Below the pieces are notes generated by a model. The model did no database searches. It saw nothing but the letters and a program-made list of their open reading frames with translations, and was not told the DNA's origin. Positions 11,785 through 24,600 of a stretch of 64,000 nucleotides of DNA are shown in pieces. The stretch spans positions 151,077,962 to 151,141,961 of the forward strand of contig NC_061512.1 in assembly GCF_022539505.1 (NCBI RefSeq). The letters are read 5' to 3'. Within the stretch, counting starts at the first letter, position 1, and every line of letters starts with the position of its first letter. The position numbers and the translations under genes are program-made. This DNA is from Lolium rigidum (Eukaryota > Streptophyta > Magnoliopsida > Poales > Poaceae).

Positions 11785-12237
11785 ATGCCTCCTATATATG
11801 ATGATTATGGTGATGAGAATAATAATGATAGCTATTTTATTGAATTTGCTCCCACTACAATTAATAGTAATGATTATGCTTATGTGGAGAGTAATAATTT
11901 TATGCATGTGGCTCATGATAAGAATGTTTCATGTGATAGCTATATTGTTGAGTTTGTTCATGATGCTACTGAAAGTTATTATGAGAGAGGGAAACACGGT
12001 TATATGCATCTTAATAATATTAAGTTTCCCCTCTTTATGTTGAGAATTTTGAAGTTACTCGTGTTTTATCTTCCTATGCTTGTCACTTTGTTCTTCATGA
12101 ATTTATTTGTGTACAAGATTCCTTTTCATAGGAAGTGGGTTAGGCTTAAATGTGTTTTGAATTTGCTTCTTGATGCTCCTTTTGCTTCATTTTCTATTTT
12201 CATGAGAGCATCATTAAAATTAGTGAGCCCATCTTAA
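11785..12237 (+). CDS. Env-like position ORF, putative membrane protein
   Basis: 150 codons from an ATG four bases after the preceding stop. The N-terminal half is acidic and Asn-rich (MPPIYDDYGDENNNDSYF). The C-terminal half has two hydrophobic stretches, roughly residues 85-110 (FPLFMLRILKLLVFYLPMLV, then TLFFMNLF) and 125-140 (LNLLLDAPFASFSIFM), separated by a basic loop (KIPFHRKWVRLK). A related ORF with the same layout is at 20232-20694. It sits where Athila elements carry env-like genes, so a membrane role is plausible, but there is no signal peptide or clear envelope motif. Confidence 0.45.
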   Translation: MPPIYDDYGDENNNDSYFIEFAPTTINSNDYAYVESNNFMHVAHDKNVSCDSYIVEFVHDATESYYERGKHGYMHLNNIKFPLFMLRILKLLVFYLPMLVTLFFMNLFVYKIPFHRKWVRLKCVLNLLLDAPFASFSIFMRASLKLVSPS

Positions 12238-14836
12238 TGGCTATAAAAAAAGCACTTCTTGGGAGATAACCCATGTGTTTATTTTGCTACTGTTTTGTTG
12301 TGTCTTGGAAGTTGTTACTACTGTAGCAACCTCTCTTTATCATATTTTTGTGCCAAGTAAAGTCTCTATAGTAAAGTTGATACTAGATTTGGATTACTGC
12401 GCAGAAACAGATTTGCTGTCTGTCACAAATTTGCGTAGATATCTCTGTACAAAAATCAGAAAAATCTGCCATTTTACGTGCGTGATCCTCAGATATGTAC
12501 GCAACTTTCATTAGTTTTGAGTTTTTCCGTTTGAGCAAGATAAGTGCCTCTGAAAAATTCGTCTTTACGGACTGTTCCGTTTTGACAGATTCTGCCTTTT
12601 ATTTCGCATTGCCTCTTTTGCTATGTTGAATGGATTTCGTTGTTCTATTAACTTTCAGTAGCTTTGTGCAATGTCCAGAAGTGTTAAGAATGATTATGTC
12701 ACCTCTGAACATGTGAATTTTTGATTATGCACTAACCCTCTAATGAGTTTGCTTAAAGTTTGGTGTGGAGGAAGTTTTCAAGGATCAAGAGAAGAGGATG
12801 ATACAATATGATCAAGAAGAGTGAAAAGTCTAAGCTTGGGGATGCCCCCGTGGTTCATCCCTGCATATTTCAAGAAGACTCAAGCATCTAAGCTTGGGGA
12901 TGCCCAAGGCATCCCCTTCTTCGTCGATAACTTATCAGGTCACTTCTAGTGAAACTATATTTTTATTACGCCACATCTTATGTACTTTACTTGGAGCGTC
13001 TGTGTGCTTTTATTTTCGTTTTGTTATCTTAGTTCTCTGAATAAATTGGATCATACCTTGTGTGGGAGAGAGACATGCTCCGCTTTTTCATATGAACACT
13101 AGTGTTCTTCGCTTTTACTTTTAATGTTCAATGGCGAAAGTTGATCGCTTCACTTATTGCTATTTGGTTGAAAACAGAAAATGCTTCATGTGGTAATTGG
13201 TATATTGTCTTGAATAATTTGATACTTGGCAATTGTTTTGAGCTCTCATAGATCATGTTTAAGCTCTTGCATCATGTAGTTTAATCTATTAGTGGAGAAC
13301 TACCGTAGAGCTTGTTGAAAATTGGTTTGCATGATTGGTCTCTCTAAGGTCTAGATATTTTCTGGTAAAAGTGTTTGAACAACAAGGAAGACAGTGTAGA
13401 GTCTTATAATGCTTGCAATATGTTCTTGTGTAAGTTTTGCTGTACCTGTTCATACTTGTGTTTGCTTCAAACAACCTTGCTAGCCAAAACCTTGTACTGA
13501 GAGGAAATGCTTCTCGTGCATCCAAACACCTTGAGCCAAAACCCATGCCATTTGTGTCCACCATATCTACCTACTATGTGGTATTTTTCTCGCCATTCCA
13601 AAGTAAATTACTTGAGTGCTACCTTTAAAATTTCATTCCTTTGTCTTTGCAATATATAGCTCATCGGAAAATAGCTTAAAAACTATTGTGGTGATGAATA
13701 TGTAGCTATGTGTTTTAGTTCTTATAAGTTGCTTGTTGAGCGGTAACCATGTTTCTGGGGCGCCATCAACTTTTTACACCTTTGTTGAATATCATGTGAG
13801 TTGCTATGCATGTTCGTCTTGTCTGCAAGTAAGGGTGATTTATCATGATGAAATGGTTTGAGTATGCATATTGTTAGAGAAGAACATTGGGCCGCTAACC
13901 AAAGCCATGTATCATGGTGGAAGTTTTCAGTTTGGACATTAATCCTCAATCTCTTATGAGAATATTATTTGTTGTTGAATGCTTATGCATTAAAGAGGAG
14001 TCCATTATATGTTTTCTATGTTGTCCTGGTATGGATGTCCTAAGTTGAGATCTATTAAAAACAAGAAATCAAATGCGATTTATCTCCTTGGACCTTTGTA
14101 CAGGCGGCATAGAGGTACCCCTTTGTGACACTTGGTTGAAACATATGTTATGCAATGATAATCCATGTAAATCCAAGCTAATTAGGACAAGGTGCGGGCA
14201 CTATTGGTATTCTATGCATGAGGCTTCCAACTTGTAGGAAGTATTATTCATAACACATATGAATTATTACTACCGTTGACAAAATTGTTTCTATGTTTTC
14301 AAAACAAAAGCTCTAGCACAAAAATAGTAATCCATGCTTCCCTCTGCGAAGGGCCATTCTTTTACTTTATGTTGAGTCAGTTTACCTATTTCTTTCTATC
14401 TTAGAAGCAAACACTTGTGTCAATTGTGTGCATTGATTCTTACATGTTTACTTATTGCACTTGTTATATTACTTTATGTTGACAATTATCCATGAGATAT
14501 ACATGTTACAAGTTGAAAGCAACTGCTGAAACTTAATCATCCTTTGTGTTGCTTCGAAACCTTCTACTTTGAATCTATTCCTTTATGAGTTAGCTCTTAT
14601 GCAAGTCTTTTTGATACTTGTCTTGAAAGTACTATTCATGAAAAGTTTTGCTATATGATTCAGTTGTTTAGTCATTATCTCTTTGTTAGCAATCTATTGC
14701 TTTGAATCACTCCATTCATCTCATATGCTTTATAATAATGTTGATCAAGATTATGTTGGTAGCATGTCACTTCAGAAATTATTGTTGTTATCGTTTACCT
14801 ACTCGAGGGCGAGTAGGAACTAAGCTTGGGGATGCT
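12238..14836 (+). other. Untranslated 3' internal region with PPT-like runs and a hairpin
   Basis: No supported gene in 2.6 kb. CTAAGCTTGGGGATGC-type runs occur at about 12830, 12889 and directly before the 3' LTR (14819-14835); the last is the functional polypurine tract. Bases 12896-12916 form a hairpin with 9-bp perfect arms, GGGGATGCC and GGCATCCCC, around a CAA loop. The GCGAAGGGCCATTC phrase near 14345 is shared with the sister elements. Confidence 0.65.
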
Positions 14837-16322
14837 TGATACGTCTCCAACGTATCTATAATTTCTTATGTTCCATGCTACTTTTATGACAATACTCACA
14901 TGTTTTATACATACTTTACATCATTATTATGCATTTTCCGGAACTAACCTCTTAACAAGATGCCGAAGTGCCAGTTCCTGTTTTCAGCCGTTTTTGGTTC
15001 CAGAAATCCTACAAAGGAAATATTCTCGGAATTGGACGAAATCAACGCCCAGAATCTTATTTTTCCACGAAGCTTCCAGAGAGCCAGAGAGGGACCAGAG
15101 GGGAGCCCTGGGGGCCCCACCCCACAGGGCGGCGCGGCCTGGCCCCTGGGCGCGCCCCCCTATGGTGTGGGACCACCAGGTCCCCTCCGAGGCTGCCCTT
15201 CCGCCTATATATTGTCTCCATCTCGAAAACCCTAAAAGAATAAGCCACGATACGAGAAAAGTTCCAGAGCCGCCGCCATCGCGAAGCCAAGATTCGGGGG
15301 ACAGAAGTCTCTGTTCCGGCACGCCGCCGGGACGGGGAATTGCCCCCGGAAGGCATCTCCATCGACACCATCGCCATCTCCATCGACGTTGTTGTCTCCC
15401 GTGATGAGGAGGGAGTAGTTCTACCTCGAGGCTAAGGGCTCTACCGGTAGCTATGTGGTTAATCTCTCTCTCATGTACTCCAATACAATGATCTCATGAG
15501 CTGCCTTACATGATTGAGATCCATATGATGAGCTTTGTATCACTATTAATCTATGTGCTACTCTAGTGATGTTATTAAAGTAGTCTATTCCTCCTTCATG
15601 ATGTAATGGTGACAGTGTGTGCATCATGTAGTACTTGGAATAGGTTATGATTGTAATCTCTTGTAGATTATGGAGTTAACTATTACTATGATAGTATTGA
15701 TGTGATCTATTCCTCCTTTCATAGTGTAATGGTGACAGTGTGTATGCTATGTTAGTACTCGGTCTAAATTGCAAAGATCTATTATGCTCTAAAGGTTACT
15801 TAAATATGAATGCCGAATGTTGTGGCGCTTGTTTACTCCGGCTTGAGGGAGCTCTTGTAGCCCTACACAATGAATGGTGTTTGTTATCCAACAAGAGAGT
15901 GTATGTAGCACAAGTGAGGTGAAGTTATTTATTTATTATGTGATCAATGTTGAGAGTGTCCACTAGTGAAAGTATGATCCCTAGGCCTTGTTTCCAAATA
16001 CTGCAAACATCGCTTTTTTACTGTTTTACTGCATCTTTACTTCCTGCAATATTACCACCATCTATACCCCATGTGTTTTACTATCTCTTCGCCGGACTAG
16101 TGCACCTATACATCTGAACAATGTTTTAGGTGTGTTGGGGACACAAGAGACTTCTTGTATCTTAATTGCAGGGTTGCTTGAGAGGAATATCTCTGACCTC
16201 TACCTCCCTGAGTTCGATAAACCTTGGGTGATTCACTTAAGGGAAACTTGCTGCTGTTCTACAAACCTCTGCTCTTGGAGGCCCAACACTGTCTACAAGA
16301 ATAGAAGCACACGTAGACATCA
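14837..16322 (+). repeat. 3' LTR of gag-only Athila-type element
   Basis: 1486 bp, TGATACGTCTCC...GTAGACATCA, matching 9794-11278 nearly throughout. Confidence 0.92.
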
Positions 16323-16512
16323 GCCCTCACACCAGGCGGCCCGGTCTCTGGCCCGGTCGGACCAGCCCTCACACCAGGAGGCCCGGTCTGTGGCCCGTTC
16401 GGACCAGCTCTTACACTAGGCAGCCTGGTCTCAGGCCCGGTTTGGCCCGGTTGACCAGACTGCACGAAAATCTCTCAAATCTCCCCCCCAACGGTTATAT
16501 CTTCCCTTGGGC

Positions 16513-16518
16513 TATAAA
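16513..16518 (+). promoter_or_regulatory. TATA box of the copia-type LTR
   Basis: GCTATAAAGG lies mid-LTR, downstream of the cluster of GGTCNGACCGG motifs, as expected for the U3/R junction. Confidence 0.5.
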
Positions 16519-17474
16519 GGGGCTTCTTCCCCAATGGTTATTTAGGGTTCTTGAGCATGTTTTTGACCACCATTGTTGAACCTCTTGAGCTTGCTTCCTC
16601 TCCCTTCCCTCCCATGATTCTTGCTCATTCTTGAGGGATCTAAGAGAGGAGATCTAGATCTACAACCTCCACCAATCCATTTCTCCTCTAAGTGAGGGGA
16701 ACTCTTGGGATCTAGATCTTGGAGTCATTTGTTGATTTCCTCCTTGGTTCTTCCTCTCTAATCTCATCCTAGCATTTGTTTCTTTGGCGGGATTTGAGTG
16801 TGAAGGATTTGAACACCTCTAGTGTTCTTGCTCTGCATCATTGCATAGTGTTGAGCTCTCCACCACGATTAGTTCGAGTGAGAGACCGTGAGCTTGTTAT
16901 TCTTGGAGGGAGACCTCCTAGTTGGCTTGGTGGTTGGTGCTCCGGTGATCTCTTCAAGGAAGATTGTGAAGAGGCCCGGGCTTCTCCTTCGTGGAGCTTG
17001 TGAAGTGGTTTTGGAGCTCACCATCTCCAGAGTGGAGGAAAAGCTAACCATAAGGAAAGGGCCATTATCCTTCGTGGGTTTGGCTCGGAGAATAGGGTGA
17101 GCCTTTGTGGCGTTGGGGAATCCTTCGTGGGACCTCCACCCCTCCAAACGTGACGTACCTTCTTGCAAAGGAAGGGAACACAGGAATACATCCTCCTCTC
17201 CGCGTGCCTCGATTATTTCTATACCTGAGCTTTCTTTCCGTGATAGCCATCGTGCTTGAAGTACATATATCTTGCTATCACTTGTGCTACATATATCTTG
17301 TGCCTATCTTGTTTAGCTCTATTTGTTGTTGTTGCACTTAGGTGAGCCTAGCATATTTAGGGTTTGTCCTTGTAAAATAAACGTTAGTTTAATTCCGCAT
17401 TCTTACAAGCCAAATCCGTAAGAGTTTTTAAAACGCCTATTCACCCCCCCTCTAGGCGACATCTCGTCCTTTCA

Positions 17475-18259
17475 GTAGCTATGTGGTCTATCTCTCTCCC
17501 CCATGGTGCGATCTTTATGTGATCGTGAGCTTTGTAATCTAGTTGAATAAGTATATGTTATTCTTCAACTATTATGCTACTCAAGTGGTTTTATTATGTG
17601 ATCTCCTGGGACACCTTGTCCCACGGTGTGAAGGTGATGGTGTGCATACCGTGTGTGTCTCAATACTTATGAATTGTGGTGTCTTGTTAGTACCATCTTT
17701 GTATGCTCAAAGTGATAGCGTGGGGCGTCCATAGATTGGGAATGCAAACATTAAGGAGTGCTTATGCAGCCCTACACAGTGAATTTGTGTTTGTTATCCA
17801 ACCAGAGAGTGGTTCAGAGTAGCGTAGTGAAGAGATAATATTTATGTATTCAATTATGATATCATTGTTAAGAGTATCCACTAGTGAAAGTATGATCCCT
17901 AGGCCTTGTTTCCAAGCATTGAAACACCGGTTACAACCAGTTCTACTACATATTTGTTTGCTGCCATTTTTATTTCAGATTGCAATTACTACTCATAATC
18001 ATCCATATTACTTGTACTTCACTATCTCTTCGTCGAACTAGTGCACCTATACACCAAGTGTATTGGGTGTGTTGGGAACATAAGAGACTTCTTGTATCGT
18101 AATTGCATGGTTGCTTGAGAGGGATATCTTTGACCTCTACCTCCCTGAGTTCGATAAACCTTGGGTGATCCACTTAAGGGAAACTTGCTGCTATTCTAAA
18201 AACCTCTTCACTTGGAGGCCCAACACTGTCTACAAGAATAGAAGCGTGCGTAGACATCA
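17475..18259 (+). repeat. 5' LTR, 3' portion
   Basis: Matches 30594-31353 of the 3' LTR (GTAGCTATGTGGTCTATCTC onward) and ends ...GCGTAGACATCA. The left part of this LTR must lie beyond the copia-type insertion, outside the window. Confidence 0.85.
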
Positions 18260-18269
18260 AGCTCTTTTC

Positions 18270-18287
18270 TTGCGCCGTTACCGGGGA
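18270..18287 (+). other. Decayed primer binding site
   Basis: TTGCGCCGTTACCGGGGA, two mismatches from the tRNA-Asp-type site. Confidence 0.7.
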
Positions 18288-18420
18288 GGTAAGGTAAAAG
18301 GTACTCACATCCTCTGGATACTAAATCTTCTAGTTGCTGGTGAGTGATCGAAGTTATTTCCTTTAGATTCTGCAATTATATCTTTTTGTTTCTTGTTTTT
18401 ATTTTCACTAGTTAGGCTTA

Positions 18421-20227
18421 ATGGAAAACAACAACAAAAATTAGAGAGCTTTATAGTATTTATCTCGAGTTACGACATGAGGTGTTTGAAGAGAAAATTA
18501 AAAAACCTATGAAACTTTATTTGCATGCTAATAGCAATGTTACACCATTATTGCTAATACTATGGAAAAGTCTAAGCTTGGGGAAGCTAGTTTTTATGAT
18601 CTTTTTAATCCCCCAACTTTAGAGGAGAGAATTTGCTCTGATGATATTTTATCTCCCATATGTGATGATGCTTGTGATAATTTAAATCAACCTACTGAAA
18701 GTATTCCTTTTAAAATACCTATGAAAATTGTTGAAAAGATCATGGATGAACGTTATGCAGGGAATGGAATAGTCCATCCAAGTGATCACTTGTTGAAACT
18801 TAAAGAACTTTGTGAGTTGTTTAAGATTGCAGGTTTATCAAGAGAAAATGCCATGAAGAAATTATTTCCATTGTCACTTAAGGACAAAGCAAGGGAGTGG
18901 TATCAGCTATTAGATGATCCTCATCATTTGGAGTGGAAGGAGCCTGCATATCTTTTTTTACTTTAAATTTTATAGTTCTCATGAAGTGCATGTAGATAGG
19001 AATTATATTTATAATTTTCATCCTCATAATGGAGAAAGTATTGGCCAAGCGTGGGAGAGATTGAAGTCGCTAATGCTCAAATGTCCCACTCATGAGCTCC
19101 CCATTAATATTGTTATTAATAATTTGTATGCAAGGCTTTCATGACATTACAAGGACTATCTAGATGCTTGTTTAGAGGGATCTTTCACAAGTAAAGAGGT
19201 TGAAACTAAGTGGGATCTTCTTGAAGAAATTCAAAGCAATACCGAAGACTGGAATAACGACAAAGGTATAGAATCAGGTATAAACTATGAGTATGATTGC
19301 ATTAAGTCTTTCGTTGAAACTGCTAATTTTCAAGAGCTTAGTGCTAATATGGTCTTGATCCTCAAATTATTGTTGATTGCTATAAAGCCTTTGCTTCTGA
19401 TATTAATGTTCCTAAAGGAAATTGGGATATATATCATGAACCTTTTAAAGACACTTGCATGAAAAATGAAATTGTTATTAATGATTGCAATACACATGCC
19501 CAAACTTCTGAAAGTACTATTTCTTATAAGCATGTTAATTTTTGTGGAGCACTTAGACCTTGTGAAAAGAATCAAATCGAAGAAGAATATTGTATCCATC
19601 ACAGGAATAAAAAATTAAAATGTGGGACATAGCTTTAAATGATCTTGGTAAAAAAGTTTGTGCCCTCTACCCTTTTGTTTGTGAACTTTGCTATGAAGTA
19701 GGTCATTTCAATTTTCAAGGCTCGGGCCATGATAATAGCCTTTCGAATCAAATGAGTACTGCAAGTTTGTATTGTGATGACATGATCACTCCTAATCAGC
19801 ATGATGAACTTACATTATTTTTGAGGTGCGAAGAGTTACCAAGGAAAACTTTTTTGGTATGAGTCCTTTTGATATGAATAGCGTCCTACATGGATGTCAT
19901 CTTTATTTTGTTGATAATTTCCATGCAAATACTTACATACAAAATATTGTAAAAGATAAAACTTTACCAAAATATGACAGGACTAATATGTGTTTTGCTC
20001 CTATTAATTAAAAGGAGGAATCCTCCAAAGTTTCTTCTATTGTTTCTGACAATAAACCAGGGTATACATGTTACTTCCAATGATGATATGTTTACAAATG
20101 AACACACTTTGAAAGATAACTATTCTATTGCTTATGATGATACTATACCTCCAATATATGATGATTACAATGATGAATATGATATTTTCAGTTCACCTAC
20201 TATTGAGGAGAAAGTTAATTATAATTA
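18421..20227 (+). pseudogene. gag: Gag, decayed Athila-type
   Basis: Starts with the family's ATGGAAAACAAC and soon loses frame. The main open piece is 18562-18966 with the Gag phrases IPFKIPMKIVEKIMDERYAG and LKDKAREWYQLL. A T-run near 18950-18958 causes a shift, and the protein resumes with FKFYSSHEVHVDRNYIYNF and SIGQAWERLKSLMLKCP. An in-frame TGA follows at 19141-19143, then another shift near 19350. At about 19685 the knuckle-like CELCYEVGHFNFQGSG keeps C-x2-C-x4-H but has Gly where the last Cys should be. It ends with the acidic IEEKVNYN and a TAA, the same stop position as in the 11452 ORF. Confidence 0.8.
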
Positions 20228-20231
20228 AAAG

Positions 20232-20694
20232 ATGCCTCATTTGATGATTATGGTGATGAGAATAATAATGATGCTATTTCATTGAATTTACTCCCGCTAC
20301 AATTAATAAGAATGACTATGCTTATGTGGGAAGTAATAATTATTTTATGCATGCGGTTCACGATAAGACTGTTTTATGTGATAGTTATATTGTTAATTTT
20401 ATTCATGATGCTACTGGAAGTTATTATGAGAGAGAGAAACATGGTTTTATGTATCTCAACAATATTAAGTTTCACCTCTCTATGTTGAAAATTTTGAAGT
20501 TGCACTTGTTTTGCTTTCCTATGCGTGTTGCTTTTTGCTTCCATGACTTGTTTCTTTACAAGCTTATATTTTATTGGAAGTGGATTAGACTTAAATTTGT
20601 TTTATATTTGCTTCTTGATGCTCTCTTTTACTTCAATGCATATTTCTTATGTGAGCATCTTCTCAAAATACTGCGCCTAGCTGAAAGGCGTTAA
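20232..20694 (+). pseudogene. Env-like position ORF, decayed copy
   Basis: Related to 11785-12237. The N-terminal part is out of frame; the C-terminal 122 codons are open from 20326 (MGSNNYFMHAVHDK...). The hydrophobic segments are kept (LKILKLHLFCFPMRVAFCF and LKFVLYLLLDALFYF) around a short basic stretch, so the two-segment membrane layout is shared despite divergence. Confidence 0.5.
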
Positions 20695-21643
20695 AGAAAC
20701 AAGCACTCTTGGGAGATAACCCATTTTTTATTTCTATAATTTTTCTTTTGTTGAGTCTTGGAAGTTATTACCTCTGTAATAACTCTCTTTATCATTTTTA
20801 TTTCGTTTTTGTGCCAAGAATAGCCTCCAATAGGAAGAAAGTAAGATTTGAGGAAGTTGCTATCCTAAAACAGATTCTGTGCTGTCACCATAAAAAATCG
20901 TATTCCGAGCCAGAACGTAATTTTGAGCTGCAAATTTTTAGCATATGCCCCAGGTTATTATCTAACTTTCGTTAGTTGAGCACTTTTCAATCTGAGCATC
21001 ATAAGATTTTCGAAAAAATTGATCTTTACCTGCTGTTCTGTTTTAACAGATTTCTGCCACTATTTGCATTTGCCTCTTAATCTCTTTCTTTTTTAGATCC
21101 TTTGAGAGAAAGAGCTTTTTGAAAAAAATTCTACAGTAGCTAATGTTTTAATGGATGTTTGATATATTTTATAACTGGACCAAGTGGATTTGTTATTTTG
21201 ATTGCACTAATGTTGCTAATAAGAATTGTGTGAAGTTTTGTATGAAGAAAGTTTTCAAGTGTAGGGAGAGAAGAATGATGTTATGAGATGAAGTATGGAC
21301 AAAATCTCAAGCTTGGGGTTGCACATGTCATCCCAAGAAATATACAAGAGGTACAAACGTCAAATCTTGGGGATGCCCAAGGCATCCCCTCTTCATCAAC
21401 AAAGCATCAAGTTATCTTTCTAGACGCTATATTTTTATTGCTTCATATGCTATGTGTTAATCTTGGAGCATCTTTATTTTTGTTTTTAGTTTAGTTTTTT
21501 TGCTGTAGCATATGGTTGGAACCCAGCATATTTTTTTTGGAGAATGACACACTCCATTTTAATTGCATAGAACACTCTAGTTTTCACTCCTATTATTATG
21601 CGAGTGTTCTCTTTTGCTAGTACTGCGTTTAGCTCTTGGTTTT
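20695..21643 (+). other. Untranslated internal region of the base element
   Basis: No gene seen. It carries the conserved GGGAGATAACCCAT phrase after the env-like ORF and the same 9-bp-arm hairpin as at 12896 (here 21369-21389). The last five bases, GTTTT (21639-21643), are the left target duplication of the solo LTR. Confidence 0.65.
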
Positions 21644-24600
21644 TGTAACATCCCAGGATTTTAGACAATTGCGGGGTAGATTTAGGAAGGGATGTGCATT
21701 GCATCATAAAATCTGGGGAAATTTCGCGCTTATTTCCATAATACATCATAGAGGGATCAAGTTTCTCTCTCGAGACCACTTAGGGTTTAGTGTTTCGAGA
21801 GTGCGATAAACTTCGACATCACCTCTTTGCATTTAGAGTGCATATGAGTTGATTATCAACTTGAGTGATTCAAACATGACAAAGGAATTGAGTTTGAATT
21901 CAAATTCAAACTCAAACAATTCAAATACAATTCAAATCATATAATAATAATATTGGATAATACGATTGACAATATTGAATAAAGAAAAATAAATAACATA
22001 AAGCTCAAATGAGATAAACCTTGAGCTTTACTAAACAACACACACATAACATTGTCATTTACAATATTCTTATGAATATTACAATATATCAAATAAAAGA
22101 AAAAGGTATAAGTACAAAAAGGAAATTCACATGAATCTATAACTAAAGCCCTAACTAATGATCATCATCTTGACCATAATGAAGCTCTGGATGATTTGAT
22201 GTTCTTCCAAACCTGCACAACAAGAAACACAAATCACCACATTACACCAAGTGGCAAAGCCACTTGGCAGATTAGTAAAAATGGAAAATTTGGGGATAAG
22301 CTTCCACAAGCCAAGTTGATCCACTCCAAAGGGCACAAGTTTCAACCTGTAAAGCACACATCTCACAAGGATGCTTGCATGAGCACCAACACACGGCAAC
22401 ATTGGCTAGTCACCAAGCCAAAGAGCCTGGCTGTCGACCAAGGAGCAAAGCCCCAGGGGGTATAAAATCTTTGCAGCCACAAACCCTAGATGCTCATCGA
22501 CACAAGCACCAGAAGGATAAGAACAACAAGAACAGCAAGAACACCACAGTAGCCAAACCATCCGGTATCTATTCCACCAAGAACAGATACCTGTTGATCA
22601 ATAAATGGAGTAGAAGCTCACAGTTGATCACAAGCAAGAGGAGGAGAAGGGCAAGCACATCACCAACATCACATAAGCAGAAGCAAAACCTCTATAACAA
22701 CAAATATCTAGGAGCTGGAGTGGGGTATACCATAAATTCATGAGCAAGCACTGGTTTTGCTCATAATACAAAGCATGTACATAACACACAGAAGCCATAG
22801 GGTAAGGCTACCCTGTTTGTTCCATCATTTGGTACTAAACCATATGATGCTGGCAAAATAAGGGAGAGGCCAGTAGAAATCAATCCTAGGGGACACTGGT
22901 TAAGCCAAGTGAATCACCACTGAGTCAACCAAAAGAATCCAGCAAAGATTTTATCCAAAGCTAGCTAACCCAAACTTAGCTAGCAACATATAGCTAGCTA
23001 AACCATCAGATAGATAGACATTTCTATGTCTATTTGATTTCAACATCAAATATACTTGAATCAAATCAATGACTACCAGTATTATTGCACAGAAGCATCC
23101 AAAAAGGGTAGGAGCAACCATATCTAGCAAGAAATGCATTGCTAGGGTCACAACAGCTACCAAGCCACACACACAAGCCAACCAGACAGGAATATCATCA
23201 CTCCTAGGAGTTCAATCACAAGTGGAGGTGCCAACAAGAGTTGGTTTCCATCCAAAACTTGCACAGATGCATAGGAATCACCACTGCATCAAGCAGTTCA
23301 TACCTTTATGTCAGAAATAGGAAGCAAAGCTTCACTGACAAGCACAAACAACAACAATAGCCTACACATATGCAACCAGAAGCATCAGACAGACCACCAA
23401 GTCACAACCATGCTTTTACAAGCAACAACAACCACCAGTACTTGGTGTAGAGCTTCAAAGATAAGAAGAGCACCATATAAACAAAGCTTATATGAATACA
23501 GTAAGCATCTGGTGATCACAGGATCATCCCAGATCACCTGCATAAGCAGTAGCAACTGCAAGAAACAACAGATAATAATAAAACTATAATTCACCTTTTA
23601 TAATTGTATCCAGAAGCACATCAAGGAAATGATGTGCCACTGAATCAAGCAACACAGGAATTGTACATAAGCACCCAGCCTACATCACTGGCACTTGCAC
23701 ATGCAAGGATTGCTCAAGGCAATTAGCTAGAGATATCAATTATAGATAAACAGGAAGATACCCGGCCAGTGGCACAGCAGCAGCCGGAGCAGCATGGCAA
23801 GGCCATGAGCATCACAACAACAGCATGAGCATGAGCACAGCAGTAGCTGCAGACATGATAGAATAGCATATGCATAAGCATCCCAGTAGCAGCAAGAAAA
23901 TATACATGAACATGAGAAGCAGCTAGGATGGAGCAGCATAGGCTAGAACATAGCAGAAGCAGTAGATAGGATAGAACATCACACACATCAGTAGTAGCAA
24001 AGCATGGCTAGCAGTAGCAGCTCTAGCCATGGCATGGATGGCTAGGAGCACAAGCACAGCCACAGGAGCACAAGAACAACAGCAGGAGCACCATTGCTGG
24101 TGTACTGGCAAGTCCAGTGCACCAGGGCAATGGATGCCAAGGCATCCAGAGGTGGAAGACAAAGTAGCACAGGTGAGAGAGAGGAGGAGAAGTACACACC
24201 TGGGCGAGCAGACAGAAGACATGGCCATGGCGGCCACAGCGGCACGCGCCAGACCACGGTGGCGCCAAGCTAGGCCAGGCCATGCCACGACGAGCGTCGC
24301 AGCGCGCAGCACGGCACGACATGCCCCTGGACAGCGCCAGAGCAAGCCTAGAGCACCACCGGAGTGCAGCAAAGGCGGCAGCAGTAACCCTAGGCGCTAC
24401 GGGAGGGTCGAGGAAGAGCAGACGGAGGCGTGCCCATCAGATCGACGTGCCATCGCAAGACACGTCGAACGCGCCCCATGGCGAGGGCGGAGACGGCCGG
24501 AGCTGGCCGGAATCAGCCGGGGACGGCGAAGGCGATTCAGTGTCGCAGGAGTGACTAGGGTTAGGGTTAGGCGTGCGAGAGAGAGAGGGGAACGAGTGAG

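Larger units (their letters stand above)
9794..16322 (+). mobile_element. Gag-only Athila-lineage element (non-autonomous)
   Basis: 6.5 kb with two LTRs (9794-11278 and 14837-16322), a perfect tRNA-Asp primer site, a short Gag N-terminus, a membrane-protein ORF, and a long untranslated 3' part. There is no protease, RT or integrase, so it needs enzymes from elsewhere. Flanking bases are GCCCC (9789-9793) and GCCCT (16323-16327), a 5-bp duplication with one mismatch. The first two bases of the 5' LTR read AT instead of the TG seen at 14837. Confidence 0.88.
9381..17474 (+). mobile_element. Copia-type LTR (solo or 3' LTR), split by a nested element
   Basis: Two pieces, 9381-9793 and 16328-17474, read as one LTR when the 9794-16322 element and one copy of its target duplication are removed. 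The right end AGGCGACATCTCGTCCTTTCA (17454-17474), preceded by a C-run, is the typical end of Triticeae copia LTRs. A TATA box lies at 16513-16518. No primer site follows, since 17475 is already another LTR, so it is a solo LTR or the right LTR of an element whose body lies left of the window. Near-palindromic GGTCNGACCGG motifs recur on both sides of the inserted element. Confidence 0.7.

Noticed and set aside
24560..24575. TAGGGTTAGGGTTAG telomere-like sequence
   Set aside because: Only two to three units inside a chromovirus LTR; the other copy has a diverged CT-rich version. Not an interstitial telomere array.
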